In this document: positions 8,268 to 16,734 of the stretch, piece after piece
Layout of the letters: each line of letters begins with the position of its first letter
How positions within the stretch are numbered: the stretch's first letter is position 1
Assembly (NCBI GenBank): GCA_023252195.1
Contig: JAHEXI010000021.1
Coordinates: 1-57,639, forward strand
DNA length: 57,639 bases
Reading direction: 5' to 3'
Source: Pseudonocardiales bacterium
GTDB lineage: Bacteria > Actinomycetota > Actinomycetes > Mycobacteriales > Pseudonocardiaceae
Notes under the pieces: generated by a model
Told to the model about the DNA's origin: nothing
Databases searched by the model: none
What the model saw: the letters and a program-made list of their open reading frames with translations, nothing else
Translations under genes and position numbers: made by a program

Positions 8268-8849
8268 GACATCCCCTAGCTTAATATCAGCCAAATTGCC
8301 TCAGTCATCGATTACCACCGACCACGACCAGACTACGCACCAGATGCCTCGGACCACTCGGCTGAGGCACTGGAACCTGACGCATGACGTGGTTACAGTA
8401 CCCGACAAAACGAATATATACTTCATCTCCGCTGAAAGCTAGGGCTGTCTTGCGTCATGGCGACGGTAGTGCATCCCGTGCCGATCCCACTATCCGACAT
8501 GACCCAACGGTTGATCTTGAATTGGGAGGTCGGCACTTCGATCCCTGGTGACCAGCTTCCGGATCCCCAGTCAAACCCATGTTCGACCGCTACTGAGGAC
8601 TGTAAACAGGATAAAGTTTCGCGAGGCAGGACACCTATCGGCGGGTCGAGCACGCTGCGCTCGCGGCCGACTCCGATGCGCTATCTTCTGTGTACACCGC
8701 GGTTAGTGGCGATCTACGCGTTGTGATGAAATGAGGGAATTTGCTGGGAATTCGCTGGATTCCTTGCGTACAACGCCGATGACCGGTTATGCATGCAGGG
8801 GTGTCCTTGACGGACGGTGCGGTGCCGCAGAGCCGGGGAAGGTCACACC
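8268..8849. other. Intergenic stretch before the MacB-like gene
   Basis: I find no convincing gene. A forward open frame at 8457-8726 has no recognisable motif and no ribosome site. The end of the stretch carries GGGGAAGG at 8836-8843, a likely ribosome site for the next gene. Confidence 0.4.
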
Positions 8850-10100
8850 ATGAGCCGCCACACAAAGAGCCACCGGTTGACTTTATCCGCGCTACGCGGG
8901 TTGCGCGCCCACCGCATGCGTTCCGCGTTGACCATGCTCAGCCTCGTCATCGGAGTCTCGGCAGTGATTCTGCTGGTCGCCTGTGGTTATGGGGTGAAGA
9001 ACTCGGTCAATGCGCGCGTCGAAACGGTGGCCGATGAAATCGCCATCGTGCCGACGACCGCCGAGGTCCCAGGGGGGCCACCCGCCCGGAATCTGACCGA
9101 TGCCGACGCCTCCGCGCTGCAGGACGCACCCGACGTCGCCACCGTCACTCCGTCCATCAACAGCACAGGAATGGTGATCGCGACCGGAAGCGTCAAGCTC
9201 CTCTCGGGAACCACCATCGGTACCACGGACATCTGGGCTGCGACGAACAACCGGGTCCTTACGGCGGGGTCGTTTTTCAACCAGACTCAGGCACGCGAGG
9301 CCGCCAGGGTGGCAGTCGTGGGTCCCACTGTCGCGAGCACTCTCTTCGGTGATCCCGCGGCAGCGCTGAACCAGACAGTCCAGATCAACCATGTGCCTTT
9401 CCGGGTCATCGGTGTGATGGCCAGCTACGGCCGGCAGCTGGACAACACCGCGGTGGTGCCGATGGACACCGACCGCCGCTACATCGTCGGCTACGGCCAA
9501 GGTAGCGGCAGCACACTCAACGCGATCACCGTGCAGGCCCCCCAGCAGACAGCCGTGCCCGCTGCCATGGCCGAGGTCGCCCGCATCCTCGACGCTCGCC
9601 ACCACATCACGGACCCCCGACTGCGGGATTTTCAAATTCAATCCCTGGGAAACCGGCTGCAAACCTTCAACCAGATCGTGCGCATCCTCGTCCTGTTCAT
9701 TCCGGCTATCGCGGTGATCTTGCTGGTCGTCGGCGGCATCGGAGTCCTGAATATCATGCTGGCCTCGGTCGCCGAACGAACCCGCGAGGTCAGCATCCAC
9801 GAAGCGGGCAGCACTACCAGCCGCGCCATCCTCAAACAGGTCCTCATCGAATCCATCGTCCTGGCCGGCCTCGGTGGACTCATCGGCGTCGGAGCCGGGA
9901 TCGGACTGATCTTCCTCATCCAAACCGTTGCCCCGGCCTTCGACCCCTCCGGAGCCCTCGCCGGGTTCACCCCCGTCTTGACTGTCCCGCCGGTGGTGGC
10001 GGCATTCGCCATCAGCCTGATGATTGGCCTCATCGCCGGTAGCTACCCCGCCTACCGGGCCGCCCGACTGCTCCCCATCCAACCCCTCAGATACCAGTAA
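8850..10100 (+). CDS. MacB-like ABC transporter permease (FtsX fold)
   Basis: The 416-residue protein has a short cytoplasmic N-terminus, TM1 (MLSLVIGVSAVILLVACGYG), a large extracytoplasmic MacB_PCD domain at about 45-280, and three C-terminal helices of the FtsX domain, including FIPAIAVILLVVGGIGVLNI. MacB-type permeases work with a separate or fused ATPase and export peptides or act mechanically on envelope partners. No ATP-binding gene or membrane-fusion protein adjoins it, so it is an orphan here. The ATG at 8850 is preferred because GGGGAAGG precedes it; the frame is open back to 8817. The usual RSALTMLSLVIG start of the family supports this choice. Confidence 0.85.
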   Translation: MSRHTKSHRLTLSALRGLRAHRMRSALTMLSLVIGVSAVILLVACGYGVKNSVNARVETVADEIAIVPTTAEVPGGPPARNLTDADASALQDAPDVATVTPSINSTGMVIATGSVKLLSGTTIGTTDIWAATNNRVLTAGSFFNQTQAREAARVAVVGPTVASTLFGDPAAALNQTVQINHVPFRVIGVMASYGRQLDNTAVVPMDTDRRYIVGYGQGSGSTLNAITVQAPQQTAVPAAMAEVARILDARHHITDPRLRDFQIQSLGNRLQTFNQIVRILVLFIPAIAVILLVVGGIGVLNIMLASVAERTREVSIHEAGSTTSRAILKQVLIESIVLAGLGGLIGVGAGIGLIFLIQTVAPAFDPSGALAGFTPVLTVPPVVAAFAISLMIGLIAGSYPAYRAARLLPIQPLRYQ

Positions 10101-10286
10101 CACACTGCGTTCCCCACTGCAGCGCCTATCGGCGTCGCCATGCGATGGCGCCGACGCCCTGGTCGCCCGGGCCGGCTCGATCGGACGAAACGGTCGGTAG
10201 TGTCCTGAGAAAGTCTGGCCGACGTCAGCAGTCAAAAGGGGAGGAGCACCGGGCAACCCGGCACCCCTACCCTTTTATATGACTTC

Positions 10287-10673
10287 TCAGCAATTTAGCA
10301 AAGAGGGGTCCTGATTGAGGAGCTGCGCGCGAGGTGAAATGAAGACCTCGTACTCCTCCGTCGCGTCGATCCGGAACAGGCCGACCTTGCAGCAGTTTTG
10401 GAACGCCATGCGTATGCCGAAATGTCGCTGAACCGTTCCTCGCATCGCGTCACTGCCCACCAAACGGAAAACCTCACCCCACGACGCGTCGTCGGGCGGA
10501 ACCTCCAGGTTTTGTACGGACGGTGCACCGGTAGCATCCAGCTCCTTCGCAAGTCGCTCAACCATCGACCACGCGTAAGGCAGCGACTCGCGAATACAGT
10601 CCACAAATTCGTCGTCTGAGATAGCGCCGTGCTGCGCCTTCTCCAACAGGCTCACGGGAACGGTCAGTGACAC
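10287..10673 (-). CDS. SCO5389-family protein
   Basis: The 128-residue protein matches the SCO5389 family of actinobacterial hypotheticals by recall: a VSLTVPVSLLEKAQ start, DEFVDCIRESLPYAWSM, a central RLVGSDAMRGTVQRHFG and AFQNCCKVGLFRI, and the end SPRAQLLNQDPSLLNC. It is cytoplasmic, without TM segments, and its function is unknown. The GTG at 10673 follows GGAGG by four bases and matches the family start. The frame is open to 10709, giving 12 extra unlikely residues. Confidence 0.8.
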   Translation of the reverse strand: MSLTVPVSLLEKAQHGAISDDEFVDCIRESLPYAWSMVERLAKELDATGAPSVQNLEVPPDDASWGEVFRLVGSDAMRGTVQRHFGIRMAFQNCCKVGLFRIDATEEYEVFISPRAQLLNQDPSLLNC

Positions 10674-11692
10674 TGCGCCTCCAATGTCGGCGTAACGGAC
10701 CCGCTTCACGCTACGGCCCGTTCACTCCCGCCGAAACACCCGATTAGGCGACTGCCGATTCATGCGCCGATACGAATGGAAGGACCGATGCGTCCCACAC
10801 CTTCAGAACTTGACCGTGAGGCAGATCGGTTGGCCGGCACTCCAGAATTAGCTCGCGGACGGTCGCGGCAGGAGTGGGGCAGGCGAACGCCTCGTGATCC
10901 GCGTGGGTCAGGCTCGCCGGCCTACCCCCGCATAACCGTTGAACCGCTCGGGATGACCATCGACGTCGGCCGGCAAGTCCGGATGCCACAACGGCATGTA
11001 CACCGCTCCGGGGGGCAAGGGTGACCGATGGAGCCGCCGAACTGGACGTTCGACGCGTGTGTCAAGGGGCCGTCAGTGTTCACCGGTCTCCGCCCAAGGT
11101 TTCGCTAAAGACGCGGCCAACCGGAGACCCCATGGAGGCAGCCTACCGGCTTCCAGAGTCATTCATGATCGATTAGACGGCTGGAGCCTGCTCGTCGGAG
11201 CTCCTGAGGCAGTCTTTCAAGATCGTGTTTGTCGGAACGCCGACGGAAACCCCACCGGAGCGTCCGCGCTAGGACCCCGCAGGCCTGTCCGGCGGCTTGC
11301 GGGCCGCACCGGCTAATGCCCGCCGGATGTCTTCAAGCGATTCGGCGGGGGCCGGCTCGGCTGCACCGGCTGCGCTGCAGCATGTGCAGCGGCATCCCGA
11401 CTGCCAGCCGAGGAGCGTGCCGTGCGGGACATCTTGGGGTGCGGCCATCGATCCACCGTGGCGAACCGTCGTCTCACCGTCAACCCCCTTGCCTGCGCTG
11501 TGGAAATGCCAAGGATTGGCAATTCCCGTCTCCGCGGAGCGGCGTTCACGACGGCAGTCACTGTCCGTGGTCCTCTCCCAGGCAACTGTGAGGTTGTGTG
11601 CAGCTTGCTCTCACCTAGCCGGTCCATAACGGGAAGCACAACGTAGGCACGGCTTTTCGCGTGCTGCACCTGATGGACAGAGGAGTAAAGCG
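10674..11692. other. About 1 kb without a supportable gene
   Basis: Several open frames cross this region on both strands, but none has a recognisable motif, ribosome site or typical start. The last bases (GAGGAG at 11681-11686) are the ribosome site of the next gene. It may be decayed coding sequence. Confidence 0.4.
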
Positions 11693-12139
11693 ATGAACAG
11701 AGTCGCAGCCGGAAATCATCGACGGACAGGGACAAAGGCGACGATCAGGTTGGTCGGCGCCTCGGTCGCGATGGGCGTCATGGCAGCTTGCTCCGGCGGA
11801 TCGAGCACCCAGGGCGTCACCCCGACGACGACAGCGCCACCCGCGGCGACCGCGCCCGCCAAGGGCGCACATGCCCATGGGCTCATCGGCCAGATCACCG
11901 CCGAAAATGGTTCAACCTGGACCATCAACGCCAGAAACGGCACTCAGTACACCGTGACCATCACGCCTCAGACGCAGTTCGGCACCAGGCGAAGGCCCGG
12001 CACCGCACAGCAGCTCCCGGTCGGCAGTACCGTGCACGTAAGCGGTACCGCCAACGGCAACACAATCACTGCGAACCGGATCACGGCAACCAGACCGCGG
12101 CACCCGGCGAGCACCGCGCCCGCCTCCCCGCCGGGTTGA
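11693..12139 (+). CDS. DUF5666-like lipoprotein
   Basis: The 148-residue exported protein has an Arg-rich n-region (MNRVAAGNHRRTGTKATIR), a hydrophobic core and a lipobox GVMAAC, so Cys33 is the likely lipidated residue. After a Thr/Ala/Pro linker, residues about 60-130 read as an OB-like DUF5666 repeat: GLIGQITAENGSTWTINARN, VTITPQTQFG, LPVGSTVHVSGTANGNTI. A GAGGAG ribosome site lies 7 bases upstream. It ends in a Pro/Ala tail. Role unknown; anchored outside the membrane. Confidence 0.75.
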   Translation: MNRVAAGNHRRTGTKATIRLVGASVAMGVMAACSGGSSTQGVTPTTTAPPAATAPAKGAHAHGLIGQITAENGSTWTINARNGTQYTVTITPQTQFGTRRRPGTAQQLPVGSTVHVSGTANGNTITANRITATRPRHPASTAPASPPG

Positions 12140-12179
12140 ACGACAGTGCTATCAGCCGAGGTCGCCGGTGTCGAAGGTG

Positions 12180-12506
12180 CTACAGCTCGTCAAGTCCCCG
12201 GACTGGTACCCCCGTGAGATACCACTTCTGGCGCTGCGCGGAGGTGCCGTGGGTGAACTGGCTCTCGTTGACCCGACCGCCACCGAGCTCGGATTGGATG
12301 TAGTCGTCGCCGATGCGGGAGGCGGTGTCGAGCGCTGCGCTGACGTCCGCGTCGGTCGCGTCGACGATCAGCGGCCGACCGGATGATCCGGCGGTGGTGC
12401 TCGCGTTCTTCACCCAGACCCCGGCGTAGCAGTCGGCCTGCAGCTCCAGCCGCACCGAGCGCAACCCGGCCGCCGATGCCACCAGTTCCGCGGCCGCGCT
12501 GGTCAT
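12180..12506 (-). pseudogene. Neutral zinc metallopeptidase, C-terminal fragment
   Basis: The frame reads VRLELQADCYAGVWVKN, then DDYIQSELGGGRVNESQFTH and GTSAQRQKWYLTG. This is the C-terminal third of the YpfJ/KPN_00967-type putative neutral zinc metallopeptidase family. LELQADCYAG carries the glutamate zinc ligand, but the upstream HExxH helix and the N-terminal membrane anchor are absent. The usual C-terminal cysteine loop is also lost. It is therefore a decayed gene lying against another pseudogene. Confidence 0.7.
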
Positions 12507-12517
12507 CGACCTGGGAA

Positions 12518-13440
12518 CTACTGCAAGGCCACACCTTGGCGTTTAGCGTCGTCGTAACCGGCTTCGATTCGGGCCTCGATCGATGACCGGGAGAAGTCGC
12601 TGGCGTTGGTCAGGTCGTGATGGAGTTTGGCCTCGATGACCTTGAAGCTGTTGATCCTGCGGTGGCCCAACATGCGCTGGTAATCCTTGTCCGACCGTAT
12701 CGTGCTGTCGGCCGGAAGCTCGGCGTCGACGCGCTCGATGAGTTTGATCACTCTGTCGATCTTGTTGAAGAGCTTCTCGTCCAGCTTGATCCGGCTCGTG
12801 TACTGGAGCTGCACCATCCTGTCGACGACATCGGTCAACGACTGAGGGACCGGGGCTTCCATCGGGAACAGCTCGATCGCGATCACTTCCCGGTAGATAT
12901 CGGGATTGTCCGGCTCGCAGGACTCCAGGAAGTTTGGCGTTGTCGAAATACCTGATCAGCGCGGTCCCGATGTCGATGGCGCCCACGATCACTCGCATGC
13001 CACCGTGGTTGAGTTTGTGAACGTCGGTCAGGTCCGCCAGAGTCTGGCGAAGCGGTCCGGTCTCGTAGATGCTCGTGCATGCCCATGGCGCCATCAGCAT
13101 CGCAGGGTTCAGCTGATACATGCCCGGGTTGCCGAACGTCGCCAGGGATCGCTCGACATCGCGCGGCATGAACGGCATCGGCATCGCCGGAAACCCCGGC
13201 ACCCGGGGCAGCACTGTCAACTTGTCGCGCTACAGCGTCTCAAGCGCAGCGATGGGCTCGCCCGGGCGCCGCCTAATACGGCGGCAGTCACTGCACCAAT
13301 CGAGATACCCGCCACCGCCGCCGGCTCGAACCCCGGCCGCTGGTCGTAGATGGCCTTGCGCACGCCGAACTCGTAGGCGCCCAGGGCGCCTCCCCCTGCA
13401 AGACAATCGCGGTCCGGATGTTGGCCGGGTCGGTAGGCAT
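12518..13440 (-). pseudogene. Patatin-like phospholipase, multiply frameshifted
   Basis: Starting at ATG 13440 the protein reads MPTDPANIRTAIVLQ, then needs GGGALGAY (oxyanion loop). The DNA has GGGGGAGG where one more G would keep frame, so a single-base loss shifts it. The next frame gives GALGAYEFGVRKAIYDQRPG and VAGISIGAVTAAVLG, with the GxSxG nucleophile. Further pieces follow in other frames: SIYETGPLRQTLADLTDVHK, then EVIAIELFPMEAPVPQSLTD and the helical C-terminal domain typical of patatins with DUF3734. At least three breaks make it inactive. Confidence 0.75.
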
Positions 13441-13768
13441 CGCAGCTCCCTTGACGGGTCGCACATCGTGGTCCCCTGGGCCCGGATCAGGTTTCGGGGA
13501 TACCTGCTAACAGAGGCCGACAATCTGGCTGCTGATACCGCCGGGAGGTGCCCGACGTTGAAGCCAGGCCCACCTGGGCCCCGGGGCTTAGGTTGTGGAC
13601 CTCGTGTTCTGGGAGGACCCGCTAGTGGATCCGGCCGACGGCCCAGCCCCGCGTCGGTTGCGTTTGCCCCGGTAGCCCAACCGCCGCCGTCGGTCCCCTG
13701 ATCACTCATGATCACAGATCGGGAAGAATGAGCCGCGCTGAGCGCGGTTGGTTCTTCCGAAATCACGA

Positions 13769-14156
13769 TCACGTGTTGGCATTGAGGGGCGAAGGACCTG
13801 CCATGATCGCCGCAATTCCAGTGATGGCCGCGCGATCGCTAGCGGCGATCTTGAGAACGCGGCCGCTCGGGTTGACATCTGTGCCGGGTTCGGGGATGGC
13901 CCCGGACACGGTCACGCGTCGAACACCGTTGAGCTTGTCGTCGTCGTCGAGGTAACAGCGATGAGATCAACGACGAGCGGCTCATCCTCAGCCGAGGGGG
14001 TGACTGACATCCACGGCGTCGCGCAGGGCTGAAGCCCCAACCGCGCTCGTCGTTCCACTTCCGAATATTGTCGAGCTGCGTACGGAGCGAGACGAATATG
14101 TTGTCCGGCGGTGTCGCGCGCTCCGCATCCTGAGTGATCGTCTGGACGTTTTCCAT
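13769..14156 (-). pseudogene. Frameshifted hypothetical gene, mobile-element type
   Basis: The first about 42 residues (ATG 14156; QLDNIRKWNDERGWGF) resemble a small actinobacterial family I recall from integrative elements, with an ARGWGL block. The match then moves to a second frame (EDEPLVVDLIAV) and to a third (YLDDDDKLNGVRRVTVSG, running to a TGA at 13771-13769). Two frameshifts within 120 residues indicate decay. Family assignment is weak; no function is known. Confidence 0.4.
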
Positions 14157-14429
14157 GGGGGATTACCCACTCGTGGTCCGCCCGCCGCGGCGAGCAGCCT
14201 CGGACCACCCGGCTGCCGGGTCGCGGCGCCGGATGAGGAGACTCGATGTTGGTAGTCAGCGTCGGTAAGCTCCGTAGAATATCGCCCCACATTACGCGTT
14301 GAAAAGCAACTCCTCTGCTAGGTAGTGTGCCGGTCGATTTACGTGCGTCTACTAATTGCCGCGCGGTCTTACTTCTCGGCAGGGTATGTGGTGCCGAATC
14401 GGGAATGACACCGATGAGGTGTTGTGTCC
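14157..14429. other. Leader region upstream of the glycine-rich peptide gene
   Basis: No gene is visible. The region is less GC-rich than its surroundings around 14285-14400, as expected for a promoter, but I cannot assign -35/-10 boxes reliably. Confidence 0.35.
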
Positions 14430-14451
14430 GTGCCCGGGACCGACCGGGCAC
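14430..14451 (+). promoter_or_regulatory. Leader hairpin just before the ribosome site
   Basis: GTGCCCGG and CCGGGCAC form an 8-bp perfect stem with a 6-base loop. It ends seven bases before the AGGAGG at 14458-14463 that serves the glycine-rich gene. It could control access to the ribosome site, or end upstream transcription; no U-run follows, which argues against a terminator. Confidence 0.5.
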
Positions 14452-14468
14452 ATTCCTAGGAGGATTTG

Positions 14469-14804
14469 ATGTCTGACGCACTGAGCTTTGTGCAGATGGG
14501 CGGGCAGCACGTGGAGCTGTTGCCGGCACGTACTGTCCTATCGCTGTTCTGTGGGCTCACCGGCAGTACCGGCACTAGCGGTGCGGCTGGCGCGGCCGGT
14601 GCGGCCGGCGCTGCTGGCACTGGTGGCGCGGCCGGCGCCGCTGGTGACGGTGGTGCTGGGGGCGCCAGCCCTGGCGGCGCGCCGACCGTCACCAGCAATG
14701 CGATCTTCGTCGATGGCGATCAGTGGAACACCCTCTCCGGCGCAGCTGGCGGCACCGCTGGCACTGGTGGCACCGGTGGCGCCGCCACTGGTGGTGCTGG
14801 CTGA
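14469..14804 (+). CDS. Gly/Ala-repeat peptide with a conserved-looking leader
   Basis: The 111-residue product begins MSDALSFVQMGGQHVELLPA, then RTVLSLFCGL, followed by about 45 residues of GAAG/GTGG/GDGGAGG repeats. A patch NAIFVDGDQWNTLSGAAG follows and a second short GGTGGAA tail. There is no signal peptide. A leader of about 30 ordinary residues before a simple-sequence core is the layout of a ribosomally made peptide precursor or of PGRS-like surface repeats. I recall similar HVELLPARTVLS starts in actinobacterial hypotheticals. AGGAGG lies five bases before the ATG, and a strong hairpin follows the stop. No modification enzyme is adjacent. Function unknown. Confidence 0.65.
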   Translation: MSDALSFVQMGGQHVELLPARTVLSLFCGLTGSTGTSGAAGAAGAAGAAGTGGAAGAAGDGGAGGASPGGAPTVTSNAIFVDGDQWNTLSGAAGGTAGTGGTGGAATGGAG

Positions 14805-14855
14805 GTCGGGCACTGAAACCGCGTAACCGCAGCCGTGATCGGGCGCTGGGCGATG

Positions 14856-14890
14856 AGGCAGGGGAGCCAGGCACATGGTCTCCCCTGCCT
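14856..14890 (+). terminator. Strong hairpin after the glycine-rich gene
   Basis: AGGCAGGGGAG (14856-14866) pairs perfectly with CTCCCCTGCCT (14880-14890) around a 13-base loop. It lies 51 bases after the stop codon. Only TTCGT follows, so it is an actinobacterial-type terminator without a clear U-run. Confidence 0.6.
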
Positions 14891-15181
14891 TCGTATCGAC
14901 TCCAGTATCGGCTACCGTCGAAATACGCGGTTCCATGCCGGCGTTTGATGTCATCTACGTATTCGCACAACTGGCTCGCTGCTAGGTAGCCCGGCAGGAT
15001 AGGTTAGGTGTGACTACCGATTGCCAGGTCAGGCGAACTGCGTGCAAGATATGTGATGTCAAATCGGTAATGCCGCCGACGAGTCGCTTTCCAGCGCCGT
15101 GGGCAGCTGAGTTGAGTGGGTCGCTAGGAACGGTGAACTGGCTAGGGGGGGCAGGGGTGGCTGGATCGCAGCCGCCCCTCC
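14891..15181. other. Intergenic stretch between convergent genes
   Basis: No gene is supported. It separates the glycine-rich gene from the convergent beta-helix lipoprotein gene. Confidence 0.35.
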
Positions 15182-16336
15182 CTAGCCGGGAGTGTTGTTA
15201 TCCACGTGGGATCCCGGCCGGGATGAGCCGTCGACCTCCACGGTGGGGCGATCCCCGGTGGTGGTATTGCCGGTCACCGTGCACCCCGTCGAGCCCTCGC
15301 TGATCAACACCGCCCGAGTCAAGTTGGGGCCGGAGAAGGTGTTCTGACGCACCACGACGTTGGGCCAGTGCCGCACGTTGACCGCCTGCGCGCCGTTGTT
15401 CGCGCACTGGTTTCCCACGAACGTGATCGACGGCACGCCGTCCGGGGCGGCGCGGTTGCCGTCCTGGTCACCGGTGGCGATCAGGCACTGCGCATCCACG
15501 TTACGGCAGGTGTTACCCGAGATCACCACATCGAAGGTGGGTGGCTTGCTGTTGTCGAGGGTCTGGAAACAGTCCGGGTGCGGCGGACTGCGGTAACCCT
15601 CCGCGGAGATGTCGGAGATGGTGTTGTCGGTGATCCGATGCCCGCTGCCGAAAAACCGCATGCCGTCGGCGTCACCGCCGTGCTGGGACACCACCGTGTC
15701 GCTGATGGTGTTGGCGTGCACGGTGATCCGTTGTCCGGTGATGTCGATACCGTTGCTTGCGACATGAGTCATGGTGTTGGACTCAATCGTCGAGTCGGTG
15801 CACGGATCGCAGGTGATCCCGCCCTGGTCGGTGTCATGGACGGTGTTGTTCCGCGCAGTGATCCCGGCGCCCTCCAGCAGCACTCCACCGCCACCCGCGA
15901 CGGTGAAACCCTCCAGGACGACGTGATCGGCCTTGATCTGCACCTCGTGCACGGTGGCCCCGTCGGCCGCGAGGGTGATCGGCGCGTCCGCGGTACCGGA
16001 TCGGGTCATCATCATGTCGGTGTCACTGAGGTCACCACCAGAAAAGCACACCGTGTCGCCCGCAGCGGCGGCGTCTAGAGCCGCCGGCACGTCATCGGCC
16101 CGGGTGATGGTGTGGGTGCAGCCAGATGGCAAGGCTTGCTGGCCCTGGGCGCCCGGCGGTCCATGTCCCGACGACGAGGTGGTGCACCCGGCGACGACGA
16201 GCAGCAGGCCCAGCAGCGGGATCAACCAACCCGGCACCGTCCTGGCGACCCATCTCACCGCGGCGGCGACGCGGTCAGCCAGCCGCGAGACGACCTCGCG
16301 CTGAGGGTCCGACATAGGGATGAGCCGGAGAGTCAT
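15182..16336 (-). CDS. Right-handed parallel beta-helix lipoprotein
   Basis: The start is at ATG 16336 (MTLRLIP) or 16315 (MSDPQRE). An amphipathic segment and TM stretch LIPLLGLLLVVAGC end in a good lipobox, so the protein is probably lipid-anchored outside the cell. From about residue 110 the sequence is a run of PbH1-type turns: VVLEGFTVAGGGGVLL, ITARNNTVHDTDQGGI, STIESNTMTHVASNGIDITG, VVISGNTCRN, VVVRQNTFSGPN. Such folds often bind or cleave polysaccharides, but I see no catalytic signature. Several Cys pairs (TCDPCTD) may form disulfides. The frame is open upstream to 16648 but that part is not family-like. Confidence 0.8.
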   Translation of the reverse strand: MTLRLIPMSDPQREVVSRLADRVAAAVRWVARTVPGWLIPLLGLLLVVAGCTTSSSGHGPPGAQGQQALPSGCTHTITRADDVPAALDAAAAGDTVCFSGGDLSDTDMMMTRSGTADAPITLAADGATVHEVQIKADHVVLEGFTVAGGGGVLLEGAGITARNNTVHDTDQGGITCDPCTDSTIESNTMTHVASNGIDITGQRITVHANTISDTVVSQHGGDADGMRFFGSGHRITDNTISDISAEGYRSPPHPDCFQTLDNSKPPTFDVVISGNTCRNVDAQCLIATGDQDGNRAAPDGVPSITFVGNQCANNGAQAVNVRHWPNVVVRQNTFSGPNLTRAVLISEGSTGCTVTGNTTTGDRPTVEVDGSSRPGSHVDNNTPG

Positions 16337-16734
16337 GAAACCGACACTACGTGCACCTGCGTTCAGCGTCGGACACGGCGTGAAGCTGGCTGCTGCGAGC
16401 AACGTCGCAGTGCATGTACCGATGGTGGCCCCACGTCTGAGGGCTTCCCGCGCCGACCGCCAGATGTCATGCCACTGCGCGAAGCCGTCCCCCGTGGGGA
16501 TCGCGGCAATCCCTTCGTCGACAGCGTGCTGCTGGTGGTCGGCCCACCAACCTGACGACGAGAACCGGGTTGTAACGGCGACAGCGCGAATGGCGATGAC
16601 ATGGGTAGCCTCCGTGACGCTGTTGGACCCCCGACCTGGCGGCCTCACTGGGGCTTTTTCCTGTCCTACCTCCGTCTGTGCTGCCGATTCGGCCCGGACT
16701 TGGCAAGCTGTTACCCAGCATCCAAGGAGGTCAG

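Noticed and set aside
8892-10256. 454-residue minus-strand open frame opposite the MacB-like gene
   Set aside because: Composition is His/Asp/Gly-rich shadow sequence; the plus strand carries clear TM helices and the MacB domain.
14315-14991. Repeated decamer TGCTAGGTAG flanking the glycine-rich gene
   Set aside because: Only ten bases match clearly and the flanks do not align, so a mobile-element boundary cannot be claimed.
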